Source: Thiotrichaceae bacterium (GTDB lineage Bacteria; Pseudomonadota; Gammaproteobacteria; Thiotrichales; Thiotrichaceae). From it: DNA of 6,656 nucleotides. The DNA is taken from positions 1-6,656 of the forward strand of contig JANTHA010000118.1 of the NCBI GenBank assembly GCA_024762625.1. Reading direction: 5' to 3'. Under the pieces are notes generated by a model. It was not told where the DNA came from. It saw only the letters and a list, made by a program, of their open reading frames with translations, and made no database searches. The position numbers and the translations under genes were made by a program. Of the stretch, positions 6,504-6,656 are shown in pieces (the first letter of the stretch is position 1; the number at the start of each line of letters is the position of its first letter).

Positions 6504-6530
6504 TTTATACTGACGTTAAACTGAAAACAA
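6504..6530 (-). promoter_or_regulatory. possible sigma-70 promoter for the fabF unit
   Basis: Between the terminator and fabF, the minus strand has TATAAA at 6509-6504 as a -10 candidate (5 of 6 to TATAAT). Upstream, TTGTTT at 6530-6525 lies at a short 15-nt spacing and matches TTGACA only in its first half. The tract is AT-rich and no extended -10 TG is present. The position fits, since transcription would start about 20 nt before the coding sequence. The call rests mainly on the -10 box and on a terminator sitting just upstream. Confidence 0.45.
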
Positions 6531-6540
6531 ACAAAAGCTA

Positions 6541-6578
6541 AATTAAAAAACCGCAACACTGGCTTTCTAGCGCTGCGG
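6541..6578 (-). terminator. rho-independent terminator upstream of fabF
   Basis: Read on the minus strand, CCGCAGCGCT (6578-6569) pairs with AGTGTTGCGG (6560-6551): a 10-bp stem including two G-T wobbles, with an 8-nt loop, followed at once by TTTTTTAATT (6550-6541). It is placed to end a transcript coming from the right, probably acpP just outside the window by comparison with related genomes, before the fabF leader begins. On the plus strand the nearest T-run starts about 9 nt beyond the stem, so it is not convincing in that direction. Confidence 0.82.
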
Positions 6579-6656
6579 TCTGCTTGGTTTTTTTTGGTTC
6601 ACTGATTAATCGCATGTTTAATTTAACTGGAATGACAACCAGATTAACAAACTAAA

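Noticed and set aside
6601..6656. Possible 3' end of acpP on the minus strand
   Set aside because: No reading frame here resembles the end of acyl carrier protein; acpP is expected beyond the window but cannot be called.

Overview
The window is a compact, conserved housekeeping cluster from a gammaproteobacterium. Seven complete genes all lie on the minus strand, so they read right to left: fabF, pabC, mltG, tmk, holB, pilZ, tatD. E. coli has the same order without pilZ (fabF-pabC-yceG-tmk-holB-ycfH). A type IV pilus PilZ gene next to holB is known from Pseudomonas and other pilus-bearing gammaproteobacteria. Moderate GC, AT-rich spacers and this gene set would fit a Legionella/Coxiella-type lineage, but that placement is an inference from general character and not a match.

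Right edge (6480-6656): no gene is visible. A good rho-independent terminator for minus-strand transcription lies at 6541-6578, followed by a short AT-rich leader with a possible promoter and the fabF ribosome-binding site. In related genomes acpP lies upstream of fabF; it would be just outside this window. The terminator probably separates that transcript from the fabF unit.

Core (1114-6479): six genes with gaps of only 12 to 46 bases, or a 4-base overlap at mltG/tmk, consistent with one transcript. They join lipid synthesis (FabF, condensing enzyme), folate synthesis (PabC, p-aminobenzoate), murein processing (MltG, lytic transglycosylase), dTTP supply (Tmk), replication (HolB, clamp-loader delta-prime) and pilus control (PilZ). 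Only holB has a strong Shine-Dalgarno sequence. The fabF site makes better sense if translation starts at an internal GTG rather than the first ATG. pabC, mltG, tmk and pilZ have weak or no Shine-Dalgarno, which suggests translational coupling.

Left part (1-1113): after an 83-base spacer with a short repeated motif comes tatD, a metal-dependent nuclease of the YcfH branch, then a weak terminator at 213-232. The remaining 212 bases hold no recognisable gene, but contain a perfect 16-bp AT-rich palindrome and a minus-strand frame that stays open through the left edge.

All seven genes appear intact, with the key motif residues present. I find no mobile element, RNA gene, CRISPR array or convincing new system. 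The most noteworthy local signal is a 9-bp in-frame tandem repeat that forms the C-terminal tail of MltG and lies directly in front of the tmk start codon.
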